Assembly (NCBI GenBank): GCA_035910535.1
Contig: JAMHXF010000111.1
Location: 62,001-126,000 of the forward strand
From: Archangium_A sp035910535
GTDB lineage: Bacteria; Myxococcota; Myxococcia; Myxococcales; Myxococcaceae
Length of the DNA: 64,000 bases
Reading direction: 5' to 3'
Translations under genes and position numbers: made by a program
Shown: piece by piece, positions 43,967-52,235 of the stretch
How the letters are laid out: every line of letters starts with the position of its first letter
How positions within the stretch are numbered: the first letter of the stretch is position 1
Notes under the pieces: generated by a model
Databases searched by the model: none
Told to the model about the DNA's origin: nothing
What the model saw: the letters and a program-made list of their open reading frames with translations, nothing else

Positions 43967-43995
43967 GGGCGGTGACACTACCTAGCTTCGCGGCA

Positions 43996-45087
43996 ATGCG
44001 AATCCTCTACGGAGTCGTCGGTGAAGGCATGGGGCACGCCACCCGGTCGCGCGTGGTGTTGGAGCACCTCACCAAGCACCACGACGTGCACATCGTCGTG
44101 TCGGGCCGCGCGCGGGACTACCTCGCGAAGCGCTTCGAGAACGTGCACAACATCTGGGGCTTCACCATTCAGTACGAAGGCAACTCGGTGAAGAAGTGGC
44201 AGACCGTTTTGCAGAACCTGAAGGGCGCCGTCACGGGCTGGCCGCAGAACGTGAAGAAGTACTTCGAGATCGCCGACGACTTCAAACCCGACGTCGTCAT
44301 CAGCGACTTCGAGTCGTTCAGCTACCTGTACGCGCGCAACCACTTCCTGCCGTGCATCAGCGTCGACAACATGCAGATCATCAACCGCTGCAAGCACGAG
44401 CCGTCGTTGCTCGCGGGGCATGAAGACCAATTTGAGCTCACCAAGGGCATCGTGAAGTCGAAGGTGCCGGGCTCGTTCCACTACCTCGTCACCACGTTCT
44501 TCTACCCACCGATCCGCAAAGAGCGCACGACGCTGGTGCCTTCGATTCTCCGCCCTGAAATTCTGAACGCGAAGAGCGAGCCGGGTGAGCACCTGCTCGT
44601 GTACCAGACGATGACGAGCAACACGGCGCTCATCGAGGAGCTGCGCCGCTCGGGCATCGAGTGCCGCATCTACGGCTTCAAGCGCGACATCACGAGTGAC
44701 GTGCGCGAAGGCAATCTCGTGTTCAAGCCGTTCAGCGAAGCGGGCTTCATCGACGACCTGCGCACCGCGCGCGGCGTGGTGGGCGGTGGCGGCTACACGT
44801 TGATGAGCGAAGCGGTGTACCTGCGCAAGCCGATGCTCTCGGTGCCGATTGGTGGCCAGTTCGAACAGGTGATGAACGCGCTGTATCTGCAGCAGCTCAA
44901 CTACGGCGTGCACGCGAAGGCGCTCGACGGTCAGGTGCTCGGCGAGTTTCTCGAGAAGGTCGACGGCTGCGCGAAGTCACTCGAGGGCTACTCGCAAGAC
45001 GGCAACAAGGCGCTGCTCAGCAAGCTCGACGCGCTGTTGTTGGAGGCGAAGGCGCGCGGCAAGTGGGACGAAGTGACGATGGGCTGA
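43996..45087 (+). CDS. Glycosyltransferase of the MJ1255/VC2487 type
   Basis: 363 residues, GT-B fold. The N-terminus 'RILYGVVGEGMGHATRSR' is the MurG-like G-x-G-x-x-G loop, followed by 'HIVVSGRARDYLAKRF', 'DFKPDVVISDFESFSYLYA', and the C-terminal donor site 'RGVVGGGGYTLMSEAVYL' with 'GGQFEQVMNALYLQQ'. No signal peptide or TM. Donor and acceptor unknown; related proteins act on cell-surface glycans. ATG 43996 chosen over a read-through start at 43960. Confidence 0.85.
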   Translation: MRILYGVVGEGMGHATRSRVVLEHLTKHHDVHIVVSGRARDYLAKRFENVHNIWGFTIQYEGNSVKKWQTVLQNLKGAVTGWPQNVKKYFEIADDFKPDVVISDFESFSYLYARNHFLPCISVDNMQIINRCKHEPSLLAGHEDQFELTKGIVKSKVPGSFHYLVTTFFYPPIRKERTTLVPSILRPEILNAKSEPGEHLLVYQTMTSNTALIEELRRSGIECRIYGFKRDITSDVREGNLVFKPFSEAGFIDDLRTARGVVGGGGYTLMSEAVYLRKPMLSVPIGGQFEQVMNALYLQQLNYGVHAKALDGQVLGEFLEKVDGCAKSLEGYSQDGNKALLSKLDALLLEAKARGKWDEVTMG

Positions 45088-45093
45088 CGCCCT

Positions 45094-45963
45094 TCATTCG
45101 AGCGCGCGGGCGATGGCGTCGACGAGCTGCTTGAGGAATCGCAGAATCGCGTCCCACACCGAGCCGTTGCCGCGATCTTCGATGAGCGCGCTCGCGGTGG
45201 CCCCCTTCGACGCCGACGGGGTGCCGTCGACGACGTCAGTCTGCTGGCCTTCTTTGACTTCGACCGAACCGCCGCGCGCGCTCACCTGCACGCTGCCATG
45301 ATGCACGGCGACGAGCGCGCCGGTCGGCCTCGTCTCGACCGCGAACACGCCGGGCTGTGACTGCACGACGCGCGCGCCATCGACGCGCACCATGAACGGC
45401 GCGGTGCTCTTCGTGATCTGCACGCGCACGCGACCGCCGACGAGGCTGACTTCGTCGCTCGAAGCCGCGCGCACCCGCGTGTTCGGTCGCAGCAGCAGCC
45501 CGCGTCGGCCCTTCGCGCCTTCGAGCAGAATCGCCGCGTCTTCCTTCCCGGTGGTGATGACGGTGTCTTCGTAGATGACCGCGTCTTTGCCGACCGCCAC
45601 GCCGTCGAGCAACAGGCCCCTGCTGGCGACCAGCACCGTGCCCACCGGGCGCTTCGGCCACCACATCACCGTCAACACGAGCGCCATCGCGAGGGCCGCG
45701 CCGACGAACGCGTACCTCCACGCGAAGCGCTGGGCGACCTCCGGCTTCGCCAGGCGCGTCGCGCGCTTCGTCATGCGCTCGAGCTCGCCGGGCGCCGCCG
45801 CGTCGACGTGGCCGCGCGCCAGCCGCAACACCGAGGCCGCTTCGTCATACTCGCCGCGACAGCGCTCGCAGGTCCTCAGGTGCTGGCGAAAGACGGCGTC
45901 GTCGTCGGCCGACAACACGTCTCCGCCGAGCACGCGCGTGATGGTCGACGAGACGTGGCTCAT
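45094..45963 (-). CDS. Anti-sigma factor with zinc finger and FecR domain
   Basis: 289 residues. The N-terminal zf-HC2 anti-sigma domain has HLRTCERC (H-x3-C-x2-C) within the first 36 residues. One TM helix (about 84-101) leads to a periplasmic FecR-like beta domain (about 125-235; 'EDTVITTGKEDAAILLEG', 'SLVGGRVRVQI', 'VFAVETRPTGALVAVHHGSV'). Start overlaps the sigma gene stop (ATGA). It should hold the sigma factor at the membrane until a periplasmic signal arrives. Confidence 0.88.
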   Translation of the reverse strand: MSHVSSTITRVLGGDVLSADDDAVFRQHLRTCERCRGEYDEAASVLRLARGHVDAAAPGELERMTKRATRLAKPEVAQRFAWRYAFVGAALAMALVLTVMWWPKRPVGTVLVASRGLLLDGVAVGKDAVIYEDTVITTGKEDAAILLEGAKGRRGLLLRPNTRVRAASSDEVSLVGGRVRVQITKSTAPFMVRVDGARVVQSQPGVFAVETRPTGALVAVHHGSVQVSARGGSVEVKEGQQTDVVDGTPSASKGATASALIEDRGNGSVWDAILRFLKQLVDAIARALE

Positions 45964-46529
45964 GACGGCTTCCCCTTGCCCAGCAGCTCCAGCAGCGGCG
46001 GGTGCTTCTGCAGTCGTTTGATCAACACCGACTTGAGGTACTTGGCGCGCAGCCGCGAGAGCCCCAGCGCTCCGCGCGCTTCTTCCCAGTCGCGGCCTTC
46101 GACGAACACGGCGTGAAAATACGAGCGGTGCTTGGCCGACAGCTTTTCTTCGAAGCGCGCGAGCACAGTCTTCAGCTCTCCACTGGCGACCAGCTCGGGG
46201 CCTTTGGCGTCTTCTTCACCGCCGACGCGCTCATTGACCTCGATGTGCACCTCAGGCCGCCGCTGCCGCGCGAGGTCGAGCAGCTTGTTGCGCGCGCTCG
46301 TGACGACCCAGCCCGGCAGCGACTCGACGCGCAGCGGGTCGACGGCGTCGAGGTGTACGTACAGGTGCGCGAAGACCTCCTGCACCGCGTCTTCTTGCTC
46401 GAAGGGGCTGCGGAAGTACTGCATCGCCATACGCCTCACTCGCGGCATGAACGCCCGCACGAGTGCCTCGAAAGCAGCCGCGTCTCTCTGACGCAGCGCC
46501 CGCGCGAAAGACGTATCGAGCGAAAGCAC
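45960..46529 (-). CDS. ECF-type RNA polymerase sigma factor
   Basis: 189 residues, GTG start. Region 2 is clear: 'RALRQRDAAAFEALVRAFM', 'YFRSPFEQEDAVQEVFAHLY' (core-binding) and 'LPGWVVTSARNKLLDLARQR' (-10 recognition). Region 4 (about 135-185; 'GRDWEEARGALGLSRLRAKYL') has diverged from the usual 'L-G-x-S-x-G-T-V-K-S-R' helix. Coupled to its anti-sigma by ATGA. Target genes are not evident here. Confidence 0.88.
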   Translation of the reverse strand: MLSLDTSFARALRQRDAAAFEALVRAFMPRVRRMAMQYFRSPFEQEDAVQEVFAHLYVHLDAVDPLRVESLPGWVVTSARNKLLDLARQRRPEVHIEVNERVGGEEDAKGPELVASGELKTVLARFEEKLSAKHRSYFHAVFVEGRDWEEARGALGLSRLRAKYLKSVLIKRLQKHPPLLELLGKGKPS

Positions 46530-46584
46530 CTGAGGTGAATACGGAGCGCCCGGTGACGGAGGAGAAGGAATTTCGAGTGCTCCC

Positions 46585-47871
46585 TCAGCGCACGAGCAGC
46601 GCGGCGACCACGCCGGCGATCAACGTCACCGCGAACGTGAGCATGACGCGCAGCCCCATGACGCGGCCTCCGAGCACCAGCGACATGCCGGCCTTCACCA
46701 CGGTGTTGCTGACGGTGGCGATGACGACGGTGAGGCTGGCGACGGGCAACTGCACCGTGCCGTTCTTGAGCTGGTTGGCCATCGACAACGAAATCGCGTC
46801 GACGTCGGTGGAGCCCGCGAGCACACCGGTGACGTACGAGCCGCTGGCGCCGAAGGTCTCCTGTGCCCAGCGCGCGACGATGAGCACCACCACGAAGAAC
46901 GCACCGAACTTGAAGGCCGACGACAGCTCGAACGGGTTCGACAACTTCACGCCGGCGGTGGCGCTCTTGCCGTTGCGCTCACGCAGGTAGAAGAAGACGA
47001 CGAAGCCCGACGACACGCCGGCCATCACCAGCATCGGCACCACGAGCGCGCGACCGAGGCTCGCTTCGGTCACCCACAGCAACGCGAGCAGCCGCACGAA
47101 CATCACCGTCGACGCGACGATGACCGACAGCGCGCTCACCTTCGCGAGCTCGGGCGTCTCTTTCGCGCGCGCCGAAGCGGCGAGGGTGACGGCGGTGCTC
47201 GAGGCCACACCTCCCACAGCGCCGGTCAACAACATGCCGCGGTTCGCGCCCAGCAGGCGCATGGCGCCGTAGCCGACGAAGTTCACGCCGGCGATCATCG
47301 TGACCATCACGCCCACGCGGAACGGGTTGAGCGCGCCGTAGGGGCCGAGGTCTTCGTTGGGCAACAACGGCAGCACCACCACCGCCACCACCATGAACTT
47401 GAGCGTCGCCAGCACGTCTTCGCGCGAGAGCTTGGAGGTGAGCGCGCGCAGCTCGGTGCGCGCAGACAACAACAACGTGGAGGCGACGGCGACCGCCGCC
47501 ACTACGAATGCGCGCGTGTTGAGGGAGTCGATGACGCCGTCGGCCACGGCGAACGCCCCGAGCAGAAACGTGAGCATCGCGCTCGCTTCGCTGGTGATGC
47601 CGGTGCGCCCTTTGGCGGAGTCGCGGAAGTAGCTGACGCCCGTGAGCACCACCACGCAGAGCCCGCCGATGGCCATGGGCACCGGGCCGACGGCTTTGTG
47701 CAGCAGCGCGCTCACGCCGCCAATCAACGCGATGAGCGGGTAGGTGCGAATGCCGCCGAAGAAGCCGTTGTCTTCTTCTTCGGGTGGGCGCGACTGCTCA
47801 CGCTCGAGGCCCACCAACAGCCCCGCGAGCAACGCCAGCCCGAGAGAGACGTACGGCTCGTAGCGCTCCAT
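46585..47871 (-). CDS. MgtC/SapB family protein with DUF4010 domain
   Basis: 428 residues and about 12 TM helices. The N-terminal MgtC-like part has 'LALLAGLLVGLEREQ' and 'GIRTYPLIALIGGV'; the C-terminal DUF4010 part has 'NFVGYGAMRLLG', 'GVASSTAVTLAASARAKE' and 'SYVTGVLAGSTDVDAISLSM'. Inner-membrane protein of unknown transport role. Starts 3 nt after the acyl-CoA dehydrogenase stop, so it is probably the last gene of that operon. Confidence 0.9.
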   Translation of the reverse strand: MERYEPYVSLGLALLAGLLVGLEREQSRPPEEEDNGFFGGIRTYPLIALIGGVSALLHKAVGPVPMAIGGLCVVVLTGVSYFRDSAKGRTGITSEASAMLTFLLGAFAVADGVIDSLNTRAFVVAAVAVASTLLLSARTELRALTSKLSREDVLATLKFMVVAVVVLPLLPNEDLGPYGALNPFRVGVMVTMIAGVNFVGYGAMRLLGANRGMLLTGAVGGVASSTAVTLAASARAKETPELAKVSALSVIVASTVMFVRLLALLWVTEASLGRALVVPMLVMAGVSSGFVVFFYLRERNGKSATAGVKLSNPFELSSAFKFGAFFVVVLIVARWAQETFGASGSYVTGVLAGSTDVDAISLSMANQLKNGTVQLPVASLTVVIATVSNTVVKAGMSLVLGGRVMGLRVMLTFAVTLIAGVVAALLVR

Positions 47872-47874
47872 CGT

Positions 47875-48981
47875 TCACCCCAGGAGGTGGCGCGCGATGA
47901 CCAACCGCTGCACCTCACTGGCGCCCTCGTAAATACGGAGCGCGCGCACGTCACGGTACAGGCGCTCGACGACGGCGCCCTTCACCACGCCGTTGCCGCC
48001 GTGAATCTGCAGGCAGCGGTCGACGATGCGCTGCGCGGCTTCGGTGCTGAACAACTTGGCCACGGCGGCCTCGTAGGTGACGCGCGCCTGGCCCTGGTCT
48101 TTCGTCAACGCGGCCTGGTGCACGAGCAGGCGAGAGGCTTCGAGCTCGACGGCGCTGTCGGCGAGCAGGGCCTGTACGGCTGACAGCTCCGACAACGGCG
48201 CGCCGAACTGCTTGCGCTTGCGTGAGTACGAGAGCGCCTCGTCGAGCGCGCGCCGCGCCATGCCGACGGCCGCGGCGCCCACCGTGCTGCGGAAAATGTC
48301 GAGCGTGCCGAGCGCGAGCTTCATGCCCTGGCCTTCTTCTCCGAGCAGCTCGCCTTCAGCGCCGTCGAGCACGAGCTCACCAATCGGGTGCTCACCGAGC
48401 AGCTCCAGCTGCTTGCTGACGCGGAAGCCCTTCGCGTCGGCCGGCACCACGAAGGCCGAGATGCCTTTGGGCCCGTCGCCCGTGCGCGCGAACACCGTGT
48501 AGTGCGAGGCCACGCCCGCGTTGCTGATGAAGCGCTTGCTGCCGGTGATGCGCCAACCCTCGCCGTGCTTCACCGCGCGCGTCTGCAGGTTGCCGACGTC
48601 GCTGCCGGCTTCAGGTTCGGTCAACGCGAACGCGAAGAGCACCTCACCTTTGGCCACGCGCGGCAGGTACTGCTTCTTTTGTTCGTCATTGCCGGCGAGC
48701 AGCACCGGGTGACTGCCGAGGCCTTGAACTGCGTAGAGCGAGTCGGCGGCGGCGTTGCGGTAGCTCAGCTCTTCGCGCAGCACGCACAGCGAGAGCACGT
48801 CGACGTGCCGCAGCACGCCGCCGAACTCTGAAGGCACGAGGTACGGGTAGAAGCCGAGGCGCGCGACCTCATCTCGCAGCTGCGCGTCGCTGATGTGGCC
48901 TTGCGGCTCCAACGGCACGAAGGCCGCGCGCGCCCGTGCACGCAGCTCGAGGTGTGACGGCGTGAGAAACGAAGCAGACAT
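47875..48981 (-). CDS. Acyl-CoA dehydrogenase
   Basis: 368 residues. All three ACAD domains are present: 'VLFAFALTEPEAGSDVGNLQ' (FAD/substrate motif), 'GWRITGSKRFISNAGVA', 'QLFGAPLSELSAVQALLAD'-type helices, and the C-terminal 'IYEGASEVQRLVIARHLL', carrying the catalytic-base Glu position. Oxidises an acyl-CoA to the enoyl-CoA using FAD and ETF. Follows the enoyl-CoA hydratase by 3 nt in a beta-oxidation-like operon. Confidence 0.92.
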   Translation of the reverse strand: MSASFLTPSHLELRARARAAFVPLEPQGHISDAQLRDEVARLGFYPYLVPSEFGGVLRHVDVLSLCVLREELSYRNAAADSLYAVQGLGSHPVLLAGNDEQKKQYLPRVAKGEVLFAFALTEPEAGSDVGNLQTRAVKHGEGWRITGSKRFISNAGVASHYTVFARTGDGPKGISAFVVPADAKGFRVSKQLELLGEHPIGELVLDGAEGELLGEEGQGMKLALGTLDIFRSTVGAAAVGMARRALDEALSYSRKRKQFGAPLSELSAVQALLADSAVELEASRLLVHQAALTKDQGQARVTYEAAVAKLFSTEAAQRIVDRCLQIHGGNGVVKGAVVERLYRDVRALRIYEGASEVQRLVIARHLLG

Positions 48982-48984
48982 GAA

Positions 48985-49782
48985 TCACTTCCCCTGGAAG
49001 TTCGGCGGCCGCTTGTTCGAGAACGCGTCGTAGGCCTCGCGGAAGTCTTGCGTCTGCATGCAGACCGCTTGCGCGCGCGCTTCGTTTTCCAACGCGTTCC
49101 ACAGGTCGAGCGACATTTCTGCGTTCAGCAGCTCTTTCGTCATGCCCAGCGCGAACGTCGGCCCGTTGGCCAGCCGCGTGGCCCAGGCCAGCGCCTCCGG
49201 CAGCACCTGCTCGGTGGGCACGACCTTGTTGTAGAGGCCGTACTTCTCGGCCGTCGCCGCGTCGATGGCGTCGCCGAACATCAGCAGCTCCGTCGCGCGC
49301 GAGAGCCCCACGACCTTCGGCAGCAGGTACGCCGCGCCCATGTCGGCGCCGGCGAGGCCGACCTTGGTGAAGAGAAACGCGAGCTTCGCTTTGTCGCTGG
49401 CGACGCGGAGGTCGGAGGCGAGCGCGATGACGGCGCCGGCGCCTGCCGCGGTGCCATTGAGCGCCGCGATGACCGGCTTGCGCAGCGCGCGGATGTTCTT
49501 GATGAGGTCGCACGTCATGCGCGTGAACTCCACGAGGCCGGGCATGTCGCGCGAGAAGAGCTCCTTGATGATGTCGTGCTGGTCGCCGCCCGAGCAGAAG
49601 CCGCGGCCTTCACCGGTGATGACGACGGCGCGCACGCTCGGCTCGCGCTCCAGCGACGCGAAGAGGTCGGTCAGCTCGCGGTACACGGCGAAGGTGAGCG
49701 AGTTGAGCGTGTCGGGTCGGTTCAACGTGATGAGGCCGACCTTCTCTTTGACTTCGAACTTGAAAGACGTGGGCGTCTGCAT
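48985..49782 (-). CDS. Enoyl-CoA hydratase/isomerase family protein
   Basis: 265 residues of the crotonase fold: 'VGLITLNRPDTLNSLT' start, oxyanion-hole loops 'GRGFCSGGDQHDI' and 'ALNGTAAGAGAVIALASD', and 'FLFTKVGLAGADMGAAYLLP'. The second catalytic Glu is not obvious (ADMGA where GxxPE/GxxP is common), so it may act as an isomerase or ring hydrolase rather than a simple hydratase. Lies between RidA and the acyl-CoA dehydrogenase with 3-nt gaps. Confidence 0.9.
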   Translation of the reverse strand: MQTPTSFKFEVKEKVGLITLNRPDTLNSLTFAVYRELTDLFASLEREPSVRAVVITGEGRGFCSGGDQHDIIKELFSRDMPGLVEFTRMTCDLIKNIRALRKPVIAALNGTAAGAGAVIALASDLRVASDKAKLAFLFTKVGLAGADMGAAYLLPKVVGLSRATELLMFGDAIDAATAEKYGLYNKVVPTEQVLPEALAWATRLANGPTFALGMTKELLNAEMSLDLWNALENEARAQAVCMQTQDFREAYDAFSNKRPPNFQGK

Positions 49783-49785
49783 GGG

Positions 49786-50187
49786 TCAGCTCTCGAGCAC
49801 TGCGGTGGCTTCGATCTCGACCTTCGCGAGGTCTTCGACGAGCGCGACGACCTGAACGAGCGCCATCGCAGGGTAGTGGCGGCCCAGGTGCTTCTTCCAA
49901 CCCGCGCCGAGGGCCTTGAGCGACGCGAGGTATTCCTTCTTGTCGACGACGTAGACGGTCAGGCGCGTCAGCTGCTCGGGCGTGCCGCCGGCCGCGCGCA
50001 GCACTTCGCACACGTTGGCCAACGCCTGCTCGAACTGCTCGGCGAACGTGGCGGGAAACTCGGGGGTGGCGCTCTTCGGGTTCCAGCCGATCTGCCCGCC
50101 GATGAAGAGCACCTTGCCGGTGGCGACGACGCCGTTCGAATAGCCCTTCGGCGGCACCCAGCCGTCGGGCTGAATCACGGTGCTCAT
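49786..50187 (-). CDS. RidA/YjgF family protein
   Basis: 133 residues. Cues: 'YSNGVVATGKVLFIGGQIGW' N-terminal strands, 'QALANVCEVLRAAGGTPEQLTRLTVYV' helix, and the C-terminal 'PAMALVQVVALVEDLAKVEIEATAV' with the substrate-pocket position. RidA members hydrolyse reactive enamines/imines; in an aromatic-CoA operon it could deaminate an amino-enoyl-CoA intermediate. Overlaps the SDR stop (ATGA). Confidence 0.9.
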   Translation of the reverse strand: MSTVIQPDGWVPPKGYSNGVVATGKVLFIGGQIGWNPKSATPEFPATFAEQFEQALANVCEVLRAAGGTPEQLTRLTVYVVDKKEYLASLKALGAGWKKHLGRHYPAMALVQVVALVEDLAKVEIEATAVLES

Positions 50188-50933
50188 ACGGTCTCGCCTC
50201 CGTCGACGGAGTAGTTCGCGCCGGTGATGGCGGCGCCGCCGGTCGACGCGCAGAGGAAGTGCACCACGTCGGCGACCTCTTCGGGTTTCACCGCGCGGTG
50301 CATGGGGTTCATCTTGTCGAGCGTGTCGCGCGCCTCGTCTTTGCTGCGGCCCGTGGTCTCGGAGATTTTCTGCACGCTGCTCGCGAGCATGTCGGTGTCA
50401 GTCCACCCCGGGCTGACGGCGTTGACGGTGACGCCTTTGGTTGCCAGCTCGATGGCCGCAGCGCGCGTGAGCCCGATGAGCGCGTGCTTCGAAGCGCAGT
50501 AGGCCGTCGTGTACTTGAAGCCGCGCGTGCCGGCGGTGCTGGCGATGTTGACGATGCGCCCGTGGCCGGCCTTCACCATCGCTCCCGAGAGCTCGCGAAT
50601 GAGCAGGAAGGGCGCGGTGACGTTGACGTGCATGATGCGCGAGAACTCTTCGCTCGACGTGCGGTGCAGCGGCGCCGAGAGCGCGATGCCGGCGTTGTTC
50701 ACCAACGCGGTGAGGTGACCGGCGTCGGTCGTGAGGCGATGCGCAGCGGCGAGCACCGACTTTTCGTCGGTCGCGTCGAAGGGCACGAAGTGCAGGTCAC
50801 CCTTGAGCCCTTCGAGGCTGGAGGCTTGTCGTGCCAGCGCCCACACCCGCCAGCCCTCGGCGAGGAAGCGCGCGGTGATGGCTCGGCCGATGCCTCGGCC
50901 CGCTCCCGTCACGGCGATTTGTTTCACGGTCAT
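50184..50933 (-). CDS. SDR-family NAD(P)-dependent oxidoreductase
   Basis: 249 residues. Classical short-chain dehydrogenase: TGAGRGIG (9-16), NNAG (79-82), catalytic Ser132, Tyr145 and Lys149 (YCASK), and 'SPGWTDTDM'. FabG-like in length; here probably a 3-hydroxyacyl-CoA or ring-alcohol dehydrogenase. ATG 50933 preferred. First gene of the SDR-RidA-hydratase-dehydrogenase operon. Confidence 0.93.
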   Translation of the reverse strand: MTVKQIAVTGAGRGIGRAITARFLAEGWRVWALARQASSLEGLKGDLHFVPFDATDEKSVLAAAHRLTTDAGHLTALVNNAGIALSAPLHRTSSEEFSRIMHVNVTAPFLLIRELSGAMVKAGHGRIVNIASTAGTRGFKYTTAYCASKHALIGLTRAAAIELATKGVTVNAVSPGWTDTDMLASSVQKISETTGRSKDEARDTLDKMNPMHRAVKPEEVADVVHFLCASTGGAAITGANYSVDGGETV

Positions 50934-50965
50934 GGCGCGCACCATACGCGCGCACTCTGGTTGCC

Positions 50966-50994
50966 CCACGGCGAAACTTCGGGCCTCGCCGTGG
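50966..50994. promoter_or_regulatory. Inverted repeat, candidate operator
   Basis: CCACGGCGA (50966-50974) and TCGCCGTGG (50986-50994) are a perfect 9-bp inverted repeat with an 11-nt spacer; half-site centres are 20 bp apart, about two helical turns. It lies in the 78-nt region between the SDR operon and the divergent lipoprotein genes, where a dimeric repressor would be expected to bind. Confidence 0.5.
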
Positions 50995-51011
50995 TACGAC
51001 TGGCGGCTCCC

Positions 51012-52235
51012 ATGCGTCTCTCATTCGCGGTGTTTTCGCTCGTGTGCTTCGTCGCGTGTGGCCCGCTTGGGCCCCCCCGGGTTGATGGTGGCACGGGCGG
51101 CGGTGGCGGCTTTCTTCCACTCGGCGGCGGCGCGACAGGTGGCGGGTTCTTCACCGGCGGCGGTACGGCCACGGGCGGTGGCATCGCGACCGGCGGTGGT
51201 GACGCGACGGGCGGCGGCGTGGCGACGGGTGGAGGTGTGGCGACCGGCGGCGGCACAGCGACGGGCGGCGGCGCCGCGACCGGTGGTGGCGGTGCGCTCG
51301 ACGCAGGAACACCCGACGCAGGCCTCGCTCCGTTGACGTGGGCGTCGATGGCCTTCATCGACGTGACGAACAGTCAGGGCCTCGTCGGCTTCAGCGGGGA
51401 ACAGAACAACCTCTGGGCGTTGCAGGGCTCGGGAGATCTCTTCCGCTCGACGGGCGCGGCGTTCTCACGACAGGTGGTGTTCTCGTCGGCCAAGGCGCTC
51501 TATGCGTCGAGCGGCACCGTGGTCGTCGCGCTCTCGCGCAGCATTCGTACGTGTACATCGGGTTGCACGCAGGACAGCGAGTTCGCCACCACCGCGCTCT
51601 ACAACCCGAGCTCGAACTGGGACCTCTACGCAGAGGCGCTCTGTGGCGAAGGGCCGTCGCACATCGTGTTGCTCGTCACCGACGTCAACAATCAAGGCCA
51701 ACTGCTCGAGTGGAATGGCTCGACGTGGACGCGCACCTACACCACCCTCGGGCTGCGTTACCCTCGCGCCTGCTGGTTCGACGCCACCGGCAATCTCTAC
51801 GTGGCAGGCGAAAACCGCGTGATCTTCTTCGAAGACAGCGCGGGCACGCCCATCGAGTACGGCGACGACTTCAAGATCTACCGCGGCGGCGCCGAGGTCG
51901 ACGGCACGCAGTGGGTCGTCGGTGAGCAGCACTTCATCGCGAAGGGCACCGGCGCGACGATTCCCAAAGTGAATGGCGGCGCCTCGTCGCCGACGCTGCA
52001 GGCCGTCGGAGGGCTGCGCGGTGACGAAGTGTTCGCGCTCGGCTTCCACACCACGACCAACGCAGTCGGCCCCGGCTTCAAGTGGGACGGCACGCAGTTC
52101 AAGCCCATGGGCAACACGCTGCCGGGCTTCGTCGCGCAGTCGAACGTGCGCGTGATTCTGCCCACGGCGCCGAACGAGCTCTTCATCGCAGGGAGCACCA
52201 CGGCCGGGCCGCTGGTGCTTCGAGGGCGTCGATGA
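51012..52235 (+). CDS. Gly-rich lipoprotein with beta-propeller-like domain (paralogue 1)
   Basis: 407 residues. Lipobox CFVAC with Cys16, then the conserved mature start CGPLGPPRVDGG, a Gly-rich linker (25-95) built of GGG-x-A-T hexapeptides, a LDAGTPDAG hinge, and a C-terminal beta domain (105-407) with 'NNLWALQGSGDLFRST', 'CTSGCTQDSEFATT' (a Cys pair) and 'GLRGDEVFALGF' repeats that read like WD/YCF48-type propeller blades. The three tandem copies (51012, 52232, 53332) are linked by ATGA overlaps. Probably surface-exposed and tethered to the outer membrane. Confidence 0.75.
   Translation: MRLSFAVFSLVCFVACGPLGPPRVDGGTGGGGGFLPLGGGATGGGFFTGGGTATGGGIATGGGDATGGGVATGGGVATGGGTATGGGAATGGGGALDAGTPDAGLAPLTWASMAFIDVTNSQGLVGFSGEQNNLWALQGSGDLFRSTGAAFSRQVVFSSAKALYASSGTVVVALSRSIRTCTSGCTQDSEFATTALYNPSSNWDLYAEALCGEGPSHIVLLVTDVNNQGQLLEWNGSTWTRTYTTLGLRYPRACWFDATGNLYVAGENRVIFFEDSAGTPIEYGDDFKIYRGGAEVDGTQWVVGEQHFIAKGTGATIPKVNGGASSPTLQAVGGLRGDEVFALGFHTTTNAVGPGFKWDGTQFKPMGNTLPGFVAQSNVRVILPTAPNELFIAGSTTAGPLVLRGRR
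51138..51281 (+). repeat. 18-bp minisatellite encoding GGGxAT units
   Basis: Eight 18-bp units, codon-in-phase GGN-GGN-GGN-x-GCN-ACN, run from 51138 to 51281; the first (GGGFFT) is divergent and the next seven encode GGGTAT, IAT, DAT, VAT, VAT, TAT and AAT variants. Third-position differences show they are not fresh copies, but the period is exact. Confidence 0.8.

Noticed and set aside
51084..51296. CRISPR array
   Set aside because: The repeats are short, have no spacers and keep codon phase; they encode the Gly-rich stalk.
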